Source: UBA2705 sp963977105 (GTDB taxonomy: Bacteria > Pseudomonadota > Alphaproteobacteria > Micavibrionales > Micavibrionaceae). From it: a stretch of 64,000 bases of DNA. The stretch is from assembly GCA_963977105.1 (NCBI GenBank), contig CAXBNI010000001.1, positions 744,001 to 808,000 on the forward strand, given 5' to 3'. The position numbers and the translations under genes were made by a program. A model generated the notes under the pieces. The model was not told the origin of the DNA, made no database searches, and saw only the letters and a list, made by a program, of their open reading frames with translations. This document shows, piece by piece, positions 8,493 through 17,192 of this stretch. The first letter of the stretch is position 1, and the number at the start of each line of letters is the position of its first letter.

Positions 8493-9071
8493 TTAAGCGC
8501 CGCGCATATCCAATGCAACATTGCTCATAAATTTTTCATGTTCGCCATTAATAATCAAGCCAAAATGATCACTTTGCGCTTCAATAATTTTCTCGAGCCA
8601 ATTTTCACGCTCGACTTTCGCAAAGTCGCTTAAAACATAGCCGTGAACGCGGTCTTTATGACCGGGGTGGCCGATGCCCATTCTTACGCGCCAATAATCT
8701 TTATTCGGCAAGCATCTATCTAATGATTTCAGGCCGTTATGCCCGCCTGTACCGCCGCCTATTTTTACGCGCAGCCGTCCTGGTTCTAAATCCAGCTCAT
8801 CATGAATAGCGCAGATGTTTTCAGGAGCGATTTTATAAAACTTTGCCGCTTCTTGGACGCTACGCCCTGACTCATTCATATATGTATCGGGCTTTAACAG
8901 CAGAACTTTTTTTCCGTCAATTTTGCCTTCTGCGCATTGCCCTTGGTATTTCTTTTTCCAAGGCGAAAAACTGTAATCATAGGCGAGCGCGTCTACGGCC
9001 ATAAAACCAATGTTATGACGGTTCTTCTCGTATTTCTGTCCGGGGTTACCTAAACCAGCTATCAGCCACAT
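8493..9071 (-). CDS. pth: Peptidyl-tRNA hydrolase
   Basis: Pth cleaves the ester bond of peptidyl-tRNAs released from stalled ribosomes, recycling tRNA. Its 192 residues are the usual size. Family signatures are GLGNPGQKYEKNRHNIGFM at the N-terminus (N10 and the catalytic H19), the HDELDLEPGRLRVK block with the assisting aspartate, and GGGTGGHNGLKS. It lies between rplY and ychF on the minus strand. A hairpin terminator sits between rplY and pth, so pth may depend on read-through or its own promoter. Confidence 0.97.
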   Translation of the reverse strand: MWLIAGLGNPGQKYEKNRHNIGFMAVDALAYDYSFSPWKKKYQGQCAEGKIDGKKVLLLKPDTYMNESGRSVQEAAKFYKIAPENICAIHDELDLEPGRLRVKIGGGTGGHNGLKSLDRCLPNKDYWRVRMGIGHPGHKDRVHGYVLSDFAKVERENWLEKIIEAQSDHFGLIINGEHEKFMSNVALDMRGA

Positions 9072-9100
9072 GATGAAATCTGTCTTCGTCGTTTAATTTA

Positions 9101-9142
9101 ATAAAAAGAAAGCAGGACATCATATTCCAGCCCTGCTTTCTT
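9101..9142 (-). terminator. Terminator between rplY and pth
   Basis: An 11-base stem, AAGAAAGCAGG and CCTGCTTTCTT, with a 15-base loop. Read on the minus strand it is followed by TTTTATT, so it can end or attenuate transcription leaving rplY before pth. Confidence 0.7.
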
Positions 9143-9169
9143 AACATTCTTAACGGTAGTGAGCGTAAT

Positions 9170-9850
9170 TTACTCTTTGCTATCTGCAGCAGCGGCTTCT
9201 TCGCCTTCTGCTGTTTCGCCGTCTTCACCTTCTTCGCCGTCTTCACCCTCTTCGCCGTCTTCATCAGCAGCGGAAGCCGCAGCACGTGAAGAAACGAGTG
9301 TGACGATTGTATAGTCACGTTCAGTATCAGCAAAAGTGGAGCCTTCTGGAAGGACTGCGTGTGAATAACGCGCAGTATCGCCCATTTCAAGACCTGTCAA
9401 ATCAACTTCAATTTCAGATGCGATGTTTTTCGCAGAACATTTAAGGTCAACAGTGTGACGGATTATGTTCAAAACAGCTTTTTCTTCAATACCAGGGGAT
9501 TTATCTTGGTTGATAAATACGACCGGTACAGAAACAACAACTTTTGTTTTATCTGTAACGCGAAGGAAATCAACGTGTAAAACGCGATCTGTTACTGGGT
9601 GAATTTGAACATCACGCGCCAGTACTAATTCTTCTTTACCTGCAAGATCAACCTTACAAACTTTTGTCATGATGCCACCCTTAGTATATTCGAGTGTCAT
9701 TGCATGTGATGGTATTGTGATCGGAGTAGGCTCTTTTTTACCGCCGTAAATTACAGCAGGTATTTTGTCTTCACGACGTAGAGCTCGAGCGATCCCCTTA
9801 CCGGCACGTTCCCTTACTTCAGCAGTAAGTACATAGCTTTCTGTTGCCAT
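9170..9850 (-). CDS. rplY: 50S ribosomal protein L25 (Ctc-type)
   Basis: A 226-residue long-form L25 that binds 5S rRNA. The N-terminal 95 residues are the L25 beta-barrel (RERAGKGIARALRREDKIPAVIYGG) and residues 100-190 the TL5/Ctc C-terminal domain. The last 35 residues are an acidic E/D/G/A tail, encoded partly by an 18-base tandem repeat. The start has AAGAGGAAAA upstream. It follows prs, with which it is commonly paired. Confidence 0.97.
   Translation of the reverse strand: MATESYVLTAEVRERAGKGIARALRREDKIPAVIYGGKKEPTPITIPSHAMTLEYTKGGIMTKVCKVDLAGKEELVLARDVQIHPVTDRVLHVDFLRVTDKTKVVVSVPVVFINQDKSPGIEEKAVLNIIRHTVDLKCSAKNIASEIEVDLTGLEMGDTARYSHAVLPEGSTFADTERDYTIVTLVSSRAAASAADEDGEEGEDGEEGEDGETAEGEEAAAADSKE
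9215..9263. repeat. 18-bp tandem repeat in rplY
   Basis: Two and two-thirds copies of an 18-base unit (TTCGCCGTCTTCACCTTC on the plus strand, one base change in copy two). It encodes the EGEDGE-type repeats of the acidic L25 tail. Being a multiple of three, copy-number change would keep the frame. Confidence 0.8.
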
Positions 9851-10048
9851 AGTGTTTTCCTCTTACTTGAGTTTTAAGTTTAATAAAAGCTTCTACCCTA
9901 TACCTCCAGGGGGGGAATTAGGATCATAGAAGCCGTGTGAATAAACAGCATTTGCCTTATAAAAGCAAGCACTAATTGCATATTCATCCCGCAGGACAGC
10001 CTGCAGATTACATGTAGACTCAAAGCCGCATGATGCATAGCGTTATTG

Positions 10049-10984
10049 TTAATTAAACAATACGGAAATTGAACGATCTTCATTGATGCGCTTAATCGCC
10101 TCGCCCATTAATGGAGCGATCGAAAGCTGACGTATTTTTTTTGACGCTTTCACCGTTTCGGTCGCAACAATTGTATTGCTGACAACCAAAGATGACATCG
10201 CTGATTTTTCAATCCGGTCAACTGCGGGACCTGAAAGGACACCATGGACAACATAAGCGTGCACTTCGGCTGCGCCTTTTTCCATTAACGCAGCGGCCGC
10301 GTTACAAAGCGTACCTGCTGTGTCGATAATATCATCAACCATAACGCATTTTTTACCCCGCACATCGCCAATAACATTGACGACCTCTGAAACATTGGCG
10401 TGTTCACGGCGCTTATCAATAATCGCCAATGACGCGCCTAAGCGTTTCGCATAGGCACGCGCACGGACAACGCCGCCAACATCCGGACTAACGATACAGA
10501 CTTCTTCGCCGCTACCTTGGTATTGTTCAATATCTGGGATAAAGACAGGCGAGCACATTAGGTTATCAGTCGGGATATCAAAGAATCCTTGAATTTGCCC
10601 TGCATGTAAGTCCATCGCCAGAACGCGGTTTGCGCCTGCACATGTAATTAAATTCGCAACAAGTTTCGCTGAAATAGGTGAGCGCGCGGATGTTTTTCTG
10701 TCTTGGCGTGCATAACCATAGTAAGGGATAACAGCCGTAATACGTTTCGCTGAGCTACGGCGCAGCGCATCAATAATAACCAAAAGTTCCATCAAGTTAT
10801 CATTGGCAGGAAAGGATGTGGACTGAATAACAAAGACGTCCTCGCCGCGGATGTTTTCATTGATCTCAACAAAGATCTCATTATCTGAAAAACGTTTAAT
10901 TGTGGAGTTTGTAAGGGGGATACCGATGGCATCGGCAATTGACTGAGAAAGGCTAAGGTTGGAATTACCAGCGATCAGTTTCAT
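10049..10984 (-). CDS. prs: Ribose-phosphate pyrophosphokinase
   Basis: Makes PRPP from ribose 5-phosphate and ATP for nucleotide, histidine and tryptophan synthesis. The 311 residues are class I size. Recognisable blocks are FSDNEIFVEINENIRGEDVFVIQST near the N-terminus, ALRRSSAKRITAVIPYYGYARQDRK with the flexible loop, DLHAGQIQGFFDIPTDNL, and the PRPP-binding loop VMVDDIIDTAGTL near residue 216. It stands between pgeF and rplY on the minus strand with about 115 and 200 base gaps, so independent promoters are likely. Confidence 0.98.
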   Translation of the reverse strand: MKLIAGNSNLSLSQSIADAIGIPLTNSTIKRFSDNEIFVEINENIRGEDVFVIQSTSFPANDNLMELLVIIDALRRSSAKRITAVIPYYGYARQDRKTSARSPISAKLVANLITCAGANRVLAMDLHAGQIQGFFDIPTDNLMCSPVFIPDIEQYQGSGEEVCIVSPDVGGVVRARAYAKRLGASLAIIDKRREHANVSEVVNVIGDVRGKKCVMVDDIIDTAGTLCNAAAALMEKGAAEVHAYVVHGVLSGPAVDRIEKSAMSSLVVSNTIVATETVKASKKIRQLSIAPLMGEAIKRINEDRSISVLFN

Positions 10985-11098
10985 TATATTTGCCTTTGGT
11001 TGTCTACATACGCGCGAAATTTACAAGGCTGATATTACGCATATATTAGAAAAACTCAAGACCCGATTCAAAAAAACCCAAGCTTCGTGCAGAGCTTT

Positions 11099-11893
11099 TT
11101 ATTTAATCATAATAACGCTGGCTTGGCGGCCATAATCATTTTCTGTTTTATGCTGTGCGCGACGATAAGAGAAAAAATCCTCAGCAAGGCTATAGGTATC
11201 AAGGCCGCTATCACATACGGACTTAATACCACTGCGCCCAAGGCGGCTTGCGACATATCCTGGCAGATCAAATTGTAGCTTGTCCTCATTTTTACCAGCT
11301 GAGAAAAAACGTTCAGATAATGGGTCTTCTTCTAAAAAGGGCCTTGCAAAATCGGCCGTGACCTCATAATTTTTGCGCTGGATTGTTGGCCCAATACAGG
11401 CCTTGATAGACGCCAACTCGCCCCCTAAATGACGAATACCCTCAACCGTTGATTCGATAACGCCTTTAAGCGCGCCGCACCAGCCGGCATGCGCAGCGCC
11501 AATAATCGGCGCGCCATCAGCTTTTTGGGCGTAGAATAAAACAGGGCAGCAATCTGCGCTCATCACAGCGATTGGAACATTAGGCACATCAGTCACTAGC
11601 GCATCAGCGTCGGGCGCAAGCTGTGATGGTTCATAAGCATTTTCAACGACAAGGCAATTATGGCTGTGGATTTGGTTAACCGTCATAATCTCCATGTTAT
11701 CCCGTGAGAGCATGGTCGCAATCCGGCGCCTGTTTTCTTTGATGGATGCAAGGTCATCCTTTGACTGGTAGCTCACATTAAGGCTTTCGTAAAAACTATC
11801 GCTCACACCGCCATTTTTGCCGTAGAAACCATAAACGAAATCGTTTTTCTCCGCTTTGAATTCAGGTAATTCTATTCTGGTTATATTGCTCAT
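11099..11893 (-). CDS. pgeF: Multicopper-oxidase-like purine nucleoside phosphorylase, PgeF/YfiH family
   Basis: A 264-residue YfiH/DUF152 protein. The metal-site residues are visible in SADCCPVLFY and GAAHAGWCGALKGVIE (His and Cys ligands), with ACIGPTIQRKNYEV near residue 175. Members act on purine nucleosides and have been linked to peptidoglycan editing. A longer frame starts at 11929, but I chose ATG 11893 because it overlaps the midA stop as ATGA, a typical coupling arrangement, and matches the family N-terminus. It is the last gene of an lgt-midA-pgeF unit. Confidence 0.93.
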   Translation of the reverse strand: MSNITRIELPEFKAEKNDFVYGFYGKNGGVSDSFYESLNVSYQSKDDLASIKENRRRIATMLSRDNMEIMTVNQIHSHNCLVVENAYEPSQLAPDADALVTDVPNVPIAVMSADCCPVLFYAQKADGAPIIGAAHAGWCGALKGVIESTVEGIRHLGGELASIKACIGPTIQRKNYEVTADFARPFLEEDPLSERFFSAGKNEDKLQFDLPGYVASRLGRSGIKSVCDSGLDTYSLAEDFFSYRRAQHKTENDYGRQASVIMIK

Positions 11894-12969
11894 ATTATAG
11901 GCGCTCCATCTATATTGCTGCTGATACACATGACCTTAAACAATGTACCCATTTTATCATTATCGGTTAAACGCTTATAGGCTTCATATATTTCGGCGCC
12001 CTTTTCTGGGGCGCTGTCCACTAATATTTGTGCGCGCTGACCAATACCCAGTTTATGGAGAAAAGCACCTTGCGCCGCTGATGTAAAAACATCGCAGCCC
12101 TCTGCTTTCGCCACTTCACGCAGGCGATAAAAATCAACATGGGCCGTTAAATCCGCATTACCTGCATCTTCTAACGGATCGACAAATTCATGATGGCGCA
12201 TCGCCTGGAAGGTGTCGCCCTTAGCATCTGGCATGTCATGACCATAATCAATAAGCAGCGCCGCGCCGCTATTCTTTTTAATCAGCGCCGCGATACGCTG
12301 CATATAATGATCGCGCTGCGGAGAGCGCTCGCATATGTCACCTATTACGGCGTGCTGCGGCAAATGTGTCTTTAACAAAGGGGCGGCTGCGATCAGCCCC
12401 ATCGACAAAGCCCCCTTTTCGCCGATGCCAACGCAGCGCTCCATCCAGCCCTTATCCGTATATTCAAACTGCCTAATCGGCAGCGCGTCTATAAACTCAT
12501 TACCGATAACAAATGTCATGCCATCAACATCAAGGCCTTCAATATCATCTGCCCAATTCGGAGCACGGGCAAAACCTGCATCCGCCACTGAGCGCTTCTG
12601 CTTTTCTTGCAATACGGGGCTTTTTTCAACAAAAGAGATCTGCAAGGCATCGTGAAAATCAGGCACTTTTGCCGTACCGCGAATAAAATCCGCTATTAAC
12701 GTGCCGCGCCCTGCCCCAAGTTCAATAATGTTCAGCTTTTGCGGTTTACCACTATCCCCCCATAGTAACGCTGCCCAAAGGCCGATCATCTCACCAAACA
12801 TTTGCGAGACTTCAGGCGCTGTAACGAAATCGCCTTTTTCCCCAAAGGGGTCACGCGTGACGTAATACCCAAACTCTGGATGGGTTAAGCATAGCTCCAT
12901 ATAACGTGCCAAATGCATTGGACCATCAGCCGCGATGTATTTCTTTAATGTGTCTTCGAGGCCATTCAT
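11890..12969 (-). CDS. midA: SAM-dependent methyltransferase, MidA/NDUFAF7 family
   Basis: A 359-residue homologue of NDUFAF7, which methylates an arginine of a complex I subunit in mitochondria. In bacteria the target is presumed, not known, to be similar. The SAM-binding loop ELGAGRGTLIADF is near residue 88, and GPMHLARYMELCLTHPEFGYY opens the protein as is typical. DFVTAPEVSQMFGEMIG is the other family signature. Its start overlaps the lgt stop (ATGA) and its stop overlaps the pgeF start (ATGA), so the three are translationally coupled. Confidence 0.93.
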   Translation of the reverse strand: MNGLEDTLKKYIAADGPMHLARYMELCLTHPEFGYYVTRDPFGEKGDFVTAPEVSQMFGEMIGLWAALLWGDSGKPQKLNIIELGAGRGTLIADFIRGTAKVPDFHDALQISFVEKSPVLQEKQKRSVADAGFARAPNWADDIEGLDVDGMTFVIGNEFIDALPIRQFEYTDKGWMERCVGIGEKGALSMGLIAAAPLLKTHLPQHAVIGDICERSPQRDHYMQRIAALIKKNSGAALLIDYGHDMPDAKGDTFQAMRHHEFVDPLEDAGNADLTAHVDFYRLREVAKAEGCDVFTSAAQGAFLHKLGIGQRAQILVDSAPEKGAEIYEAYKRLTDNDKMGTLFKVMCISSNIDGAPII

Positions 12970-13760
12970 GCCCGCGCCTTACAATATATAGCCGCGGTAA
13001 TTGCCGTCAGCACCATCGTCGCGCTTAGGATTTGCCCCATGGTAAGCATGTCCCAAAACAAACCAAGCTGCGCATCGGGCTCGCGCGTATACTCAACAAG
13101 GAAACGCAACGCACCATAACCGCCAAGGAAGATGCTCGCGGCAAAGCCCGGCGCAGATTGCACAAAGCGCAAACGCGTCAGCAATAATAGCAGTACGAAT
13201 AATAATCCACCTTCTAAGGCGGCCTCATAAAGCTGCGAAGGGTGGCGCGGTTGGTCATCGACAAACCTAAAAATCATGCCCCAATCCGCATTGGTCGGGC
13301 GGCCAAACAACTCACCGTTAATGAAGTTTGCGATGCGCCCAAAGAACAAGCCTATCGGCGCAGCACAAGCGACAAAATCCGCCAAACGTAAGAATGATAA
13401 ATGGCGTAATTTAGCAAAAATAAACATTGAAAGAGTCATGCCTATCAAACCGCCATGGAATGACATTCCACCTTTCCAGACCTGCAATATATCAGACGGA
13501 TTGCCCAAATATTGTGCGCTGTTATAAAACAGCACATAGCCAATACGTCCACCTAATATGGCGCCAAGAACCGCCCAAACGAGGAAGTCATCAATATGTT
13601 CTTTCGTGAAGACATCGCTTTGCCCCCATGATTTCGTCAGATGAATAATATAACGCCAGCCGAGTATAAAGCCAACAAGGTAAGACAGCGCATACCAACG
13701 CACATCTAAACCAAAAACACTAAAGGCAGCAGGGTCAATTTGTGGAAATTCAATAATCAT
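12966..13760 (-). CDS. lgt: Prolipoprotein diacylglyceryl transferase
   Basis: Lgt transfers diacylglycerol from phosphatidylglycerol to the lipobox cysteine, the first step of lipoprotein maturation, in the inner membrane. The 264 residues contain about seven hydrophobic segments. Signatures include HGGLIG, the Lgt core GRIANFINGELFGRPT, and GALRFLVEYTREPDAQLG near the C-terminus. The family arginine and the histidine of SFHGG are present. It is first of the lgt-midA-pgeF coupled unit and starts 12 bases after the hldD stop, so hldD may be on the same transcript. Confidence 0.97.
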   Translation of the reverse strand: MIIEFPQIDPAAFSVFGLDVRWYALSYLVGFILGWRYIIHLTKSWGQSDVFTKEHIDDFLVWAVLGAILGGRIGYVLFYNSAQYLGNPSDILQVWKGGMSFHGGLIGMTLSMFIFAKLRHLSFLRLADFVACAAPIGLFFGRIANFINGELFGRPTNADWGMIFRFVDDQPRHPSQLYEAALEGGLLFVLLLLLTRLRFVQSAPGFAASIFLGGYGALRFLVEYTREPDAQLGLFWDMLTMGQILSATMVLTAITAAIYCKARA

Positions 13761-13772
13761 GGGTCGCTAAAT

Positions 13773-14774
13773 CTATTCGAATTTATCTTTAGAAGACAGG
13801 TAGTTTTGTACGTAATCACGCACGCCATCTTCAAGCTCTGTAAAAGGTTTATCGTAACCGACTTCACGCAGCTTGGTCATATCAGCCTCTGTGAAGTATT
13901 GATACTTACCTTTTAGCTGCTGCGGCATATCAATATAACTGATTTTTGGTTCTTTATTCGCCGCCTTAAACACGCTTGTCGCAAGGTCTTTAAAGCTTCT
14001 CGCTTTGCCTGTACCAACATTAAACAGGCCGCAAACATCCTTGTTCTCTAGCATCCACATCATTACCGATACACAGTCTTTGACATAGACAAAGTCACGC
14101 AGCTGTCCGCCATCCCCATATTCAGCATGATCTGATTTAAACAATTTGGCCGCCGCCCCCGCCATCACAGGTTCAAACAGCTTACAGGCCACCGACATCT
14201 GGTCGCCTTTATGATATTCGTTTGGGCCATAAACGTTAAAGAATTTTAAGCCAACCCATTGTGGTGGCGTAGGCTCTGTTCCCACATTTTCTTTATCATA
14301 CATTAGCGATGATACACGGCGGTCAAACAAATGCTTTGACCAACCATATGGGTTTAATGGGCGTAACTGTTCAAGCCCCTCCGGTGTGTCGACATCTTTA
14401 AAGCCGTATTCACCGCCGCCATAAGTCGCTGCAGATGAAGCATAGATAAAGCGAACATCGTTCTTGCCACACCATTTCCACAAATTACGTGGCAAGGTGA
14501 AATTTGTATCGATGATAAGGTCTGCGTCTTTTTCCGTGGTGGATGAAATCGCCCCCATATGGAAGATCGCCTCAACCTCGCTTTTATGGGCTTCTAAATA
14601 TTCAAAGAAGTTTTCAGGCTTAACCACATCACGCAGGCCGCGCTTTGCGAGGTTTTTCCATTTATCATCTTCACCGAGCCAGTCGCAGACGACAATATCG
14701 CCCACGCCTTTTTTTTCTAACGCTGCGACCAAAACTGAACCGATAAAACCTGCGCCGCCTGTAACGATAATCAT
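13773..14774 (-). CDS. hldD: ADP-L-glycero-D-manno-heptose 6-epimerase
   Basis: Epimerises ADP-D-glycero-D-manno-heptose at C6 to supply heptose for the LPS core. It is a short-chain dehydrogenase-type protein of 333 residues. The Rossmann loop GGAGFIG is at residues 6-12, the serine-containing YASSAATYG block near 112, and the catalytic Y-x-x-x-K as YGWSK near 142. The stretch WLGEDDKWKNLAKRGLRDVVKPENFFEYL is characteristic of HldD over other epimerases. No other heptose gene is in the window. It opens the minus-strand block that continues into lgt. Confidence 0.94.
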   Translation of the reverse strand: MIIVTGGAGFIGSVLVAALEKKGVGDIVVCDWLGEDDKWKNLAKRGLRDVVKPENFFEYLEAHKSEVEAIFHMGAISSTTEKDADLIIDTNFTLPRNLWKWCGKNDVRFIYASSAATYGGGEYGFKDVDTPEGLEQLRPLNPYGWSKHLFDRRVSSLMYDKENVGTEPTPPQWVGLKFFNVYGPNEYHKGDQMSVACKLFEPVMAGAAAKLFKSDHAEYGDGGQLRDFVYVKDCVSVMMWMLENKDVCGLFNVGTGKARSFKDLATSVFKAANKEPKISYIDMPQQLKGKYQYFTEADMTKLREVGYDKPFTELEDGVRDYVQNYLSSKDKFE

Positions 14775-14874
14775 AAATGTGTCCTTAATCTAAATATTTA
14801 AGCGGCGAATCTCACCGCGAATCTGCATAAAGTATAAGCGAAATACTGCGTGGTGGCGATTTCAAAAAAACCAG

Positions 14875-14923
14875 TTATACACAGCGCAAAAACACCCCTA
14901 AATATTTATCTGCACTATCCACA
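14875..14923. promoter_or_regulatory. Pair of DnaA-box-like 9-mers
   Basis: TTATACACA at 14875-14883 matches the TTATNCACA DnaA-box consensus exactly. CTATCCACA at 14915-14923 differs from TTATCCACA at one base. Both are in the hldD/ubiK divergent promoter region. They could mark DnaA-responsive regulation. Two boxes with no AT-rich unwinding stretch do not make an origin. Confidence 0.35.
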
Positions 14924-15007
14924 GATTTAATTGGAAACCTGCCCTTGCGGAGTCCTGCCAAGGGATGGTAGGAGTCCATAATTCAAAAATATATGGAACG
15001 TAAGAGC

Positions 15008-15277
15008 ATGTTAAACACTGATTCAAAGTTCTTAGACGGCATCGCGAAAGCAGCAGGAAATGCAGCGGGCATAGCGAACGGCCTTCGTCAGCAGATACAA
15101 GATGATCTGAAGATGTGGATCGAAGAGCGCCTAAGCCGTATGGACCTTGTCCGCCGCGATGAATTTGACCGCACCGAAGCGATGTTAGTTAAAGCCCGCA
15201 ACGAACAAGACGAAATGCTCAAGCGCATCGAAGCGCTAGAAGCAGCCCTAGAAAAGGGCAAAAAAGTTAAGAAATAA
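15008..15277 (+). CDS. ubiK: UbiK-family accessory factor (BMFP domain)
   Basis: An 89-residue helical protein of the BMFP/UbiK (YqiC) family, which assists the ubiquinone biosynthesis complex in Enterobacteria and can be membrane-fusogenic in vitro. Residues 1-45 form an amphipathic helix. The C-terminal half (MDLVRRDEFDRTEAMLVKAR and onward) is a coiled coil with EALEAALEK and a lysine-rich end. An upstream in-frame ATG at 14993 lacks a ribosome binding site, and the family N-terminus aligns to MLNTDSKFLDG, so I start at 15008. Divergent from hldD; followed 26 bases later by the YbjN gene. Confidence 0.85.
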   Translation: MLNTDSKFLDGIAKAAGNAAGIANGLRQQIQDDLKMWIEERLSRMDLVRRDEFDRTEAMLVKARNEQDEMLKRIEALEAALEKGKKVKK

Positions 15278-15303
15278 CTCAAAAAAATAAGAGTATTAAG
15301 TTT

Positions 15304-15819
15304 ATGGATATTTTAGATACACAAAACCCGATCAACTCAGTAGAAGAAATTTTATCTGCGCAGGATTGGCATTTTGAGCGCATCAGCGATGATGAAATCA
15401 CCGTAGAGATTTCAGGCGAGCACGGCGCATATGAGATGCAGTTTAGCTGGCAGGAAAAAATGAGCGCACTGCAAATCGCTGTAAAAACAGATATCCAATA
15501 CAGCACGTACCAATTTGAAAAAGCAGCTGGAGTGATTAGCGGCATTAACAGCATGCTATGGATGGGCCATTTTGATATTTCACAGACAAATTTAGTGCCA
15601 ACATTCCGCTACACAACATTATTACGCGGCATGAGCGACCTTACAGGCAGCGATTACCTTGCTGAGATTATCGAAGTTGCGCTTTGCGAATGTGAAAAAC
15701 ATTACGGCGCATTATTCGCAGTATTGCAAAAAGAAGAAGCAGCATCTCACCTTGCGTTTAGCGACGTGAAAGATGACAGCTATAACCTCGCTTATTTAGC
15801 TGCGGCTGGCAACGCGTAA
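15304..15819 (+). CDS. YbjN domain-containing protein
   Basis: A 171-residue cytosolic protein with the YbjN fold: INSVEEILSAQDWHFERISDDEITVEISGEHGAYEMQF at the start, then alternating strands and the long helix QFEKAAGVISGINSMLWMGHF. In alphaproteobacteria this protein is usually found between ubiK and proC, exactly as here. YbjN proteins resemble type III secretion chaperones in fold, but their biochemical role is unsettled. The gap to proC is only 14 bases, indicating an operon. Confidence 0.88.
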   Translation: MDILDTQNPINSVEEILSAQDWHFERISDDEITVEISGEHGAYEMQFSWQEKMSALQIAVKTDIQYSTYQFEKAAGVISGINSMLWMGHFDISQTNLVPTFRYTTLLRGMSDLTGSDYLAEIIEVALCECEKHYGALFAVLQKEEAASHLAFSDVKDDSYNLAYLAAAGNA

Positions 15820-15833
15820 GAAAGCCCCATTCT

Positions 15834-16682
15834 ATGAACGCCCAAAGCAAAAACGCAGCTAAAATCACATTAACGATGATTGGCTGCGGGAAAATGGGTG
15901 GCGCCATGATGCGCGGCTGGCTTAATGCCGATATTATCGCAGACAGCTTTATTTACACGCGTAATGCGATAGACGCAGATATTCGCGATCACCAAGCCGT
16001 TTCAGCATATACCACCACCGCAAACCTCAAAAGCAATCTCGCTAAAAGTGATTTACTCATCCTTGCCGTTAAGCCGCAAGGGATGGCACAGTTATTAGAC
16101 GATATAAAAAGCGATCTTCCCAAAGACCTCACGATCATTAGCGTCGCCGCTGGTTTAGGCCACGCCTTCTTTACCCCGTATATAGGCGGCAGTCAGCCGT
16201 TTATTCGAGTCATGCCTAACACGCCCTGCGCCATAGGCTGCGGGATGAGCGGCATTTACGCCGCGGCGCATGTTACGCCCGCCGCAAAAACAGCGACCGA
16301 GACATTAATGCAGGCGGTCGGCGAAACACTTTGGATTAACGATGAAGCGCAGATGGATGGCATCACCGCCGTATCAGGCAGCGGCCCCGCTTATGTATTT
16401 CATTTTATTGAAGCGCTTGCTAAAGCTGCGGAAGATATTGGTTTTGATAAAGACAGCGCCATGCGCCTTGCCCGTCAGACTGTTATCGGCGCAGCAGCAT
16501 TAGCTAATGATCAATCGGCGATTAGCGCCGAAGAATTGCGTATAAACGTAACAAGCCCCGGCGGAACGACCGAGTCTGGTTTGAATGTATTGATGCACAG
16601 TGACGTCAACTTGGAAAGCCTACTTCAAGGCACGGTCGACGCTGCATTAAAGCGCGGCATTGCCCTCGGTAAAAAAGTATAA
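15834..16682 (+). CDS. proC: Pyrroline-5-carboxylate reductase
   Basis: The last step of proline synthesis, NAD(P)H-dependent reduction of pyrroline-5-carboxylate. It has 282 residues: a Rossmann N-terminus with GCGKMGGAMMRGW (residues 18-30), LAVKPQ near 78, RVMPNTPCAIGCG near 125, and the C-terminal dimerisation and substrate block with SGSGPAYVFHFIEAL and ITSPGGTTESGL-type sequence (VTSPGGTTESGLN). A complete, normal-length enzyme at the end of the ubiK-ybjN-proC run. The next gene is convergent with only two bases between stops. Confidence 0.97.
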   Translation: MNAQSKNAAKITLTMIGCGKMGGAMMRGWLNADIIADSFIYTRNAIDADIRDHQAVSAYTTTANLKSNLAKSDLLILAVKPQGMAQLLDDIKSDLPKDLTIISVAAGLGHAFFTPYIGGSQPFIRVMPNTPCAIGCGMSGIYAAAHVTPAAKTATETLMQAVGETLWINDEAQMDGITAVSGSGPAYVFHFIEALAKAAEDIGFDKDSAMRLARQTVIGAAALANDQSAISAEELRINVTSPGGTTESGLNVLMHSDVNLESLLQGTVDAALKRGIALGKKV

Positions 16683-16684
16683 GC

Positions 16685-17032
16685 TTACATAATGTCACTC
16701 TTATGACTTGCAGCACACCTCGCCGCCTTCTTACCTGATTCAATATCATGCGCCGCCAAGCCAGCATAAAGCCCAACCAATGGCAGGCTACATGCATATG
16801 TTAGCGCATGTGCAGGCACAGATAATGGCGCAGTTACTAACCCGATCAAACGCTCGGATTTATTATCACCGCTTAGCCCTAGATAATTACTTTCCTCGCC
16901 CTTTGCCAGCGCGATAAAATTTGTCACTGCTTCCTCAAAGAAAAACTTAGAAAACGCGGCAGCTTCCTTAAAAATGTTCGTTAAAACATTATCACCTTTA
17001 TAATCACGCCCAAAAACTGAAGCCATCGCCAT
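16685..17032 (-). CDS. Hypothetical protein with hydrophobic C-terminal half
   Basis: A 115-residue protein from ATG 17032, chosen because AGAAAGAA precedes it (a longer frame begins at 17065). Residues 15-55 are polar and helical; residues 62-95 form a long hydrophobic, glycine/alanine-rich stretch (LIGLVTAPLSVPAHALTYAC and onward) that could be one or two membrane helices. No family recognised. It is divergent from a small cysteine-containing gene, and the shared 160-base intergenic region carries a Fur-type operator about 100 bases from this start, so iron regulation is possible but less clear here. Confidence 0.6.
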   Translation of the reverse strand: MAMASVFGRDYKGDNVLTNIFKEAAAFSKFFFEEAVTNFIALAKGEESNYLGLSGDNKSERLIGLVTAPLSVPAHALTYACSLPLVGLYAGLAAHDIESGKKAARCAASHKSDIM

Positions 17033-17116
17033 ATTTCTTTCTGTGTAAGACCACAATTGTGGCACTGTTAATACGCATTTAATTTACATAAAATCTCACA
17101 TGGTGTCAAATTAATA

Positions 17117-17150
17117 TTGACTCTAGGCATTGAGAATGATTATCATTAAA
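17117..17150 (+). promoter_or_regulatory. Sigma-70 promoter overlapped by a Fur box
   Basis: TTGACT (17117-17122) and TATCAT (17141-17146) are 18 bases apart, each five of six to consensus. Overlapping the -10 is GAGAATGATTATCATTAAA (17132-17150), 15 of 19 to the GATAATGATAATCATTATC Fur consensus, with a perfect 6-1-6 palindrome AATGATTATCATT at 17135-17147. Fur-Fe(II) bound here would block the promoter of the gene at 17193. Confidence 0.72.
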
Positions 17151-17192
17151 AAAATTATAAAAAATAAAACAAGCAAGAATGGGGATTATATT

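Noticed and set aside
9898..10083. 61-codon minus-strand frame at the prs 3' end
   Set aside because: Overlaps the end of prs in another frame; no ribosome binding site.
14775..14992. Possible replication origin
   Set aside because: Only two DnaA-like boxes and no AT-rich unwinding region or typical oriC neighbours.
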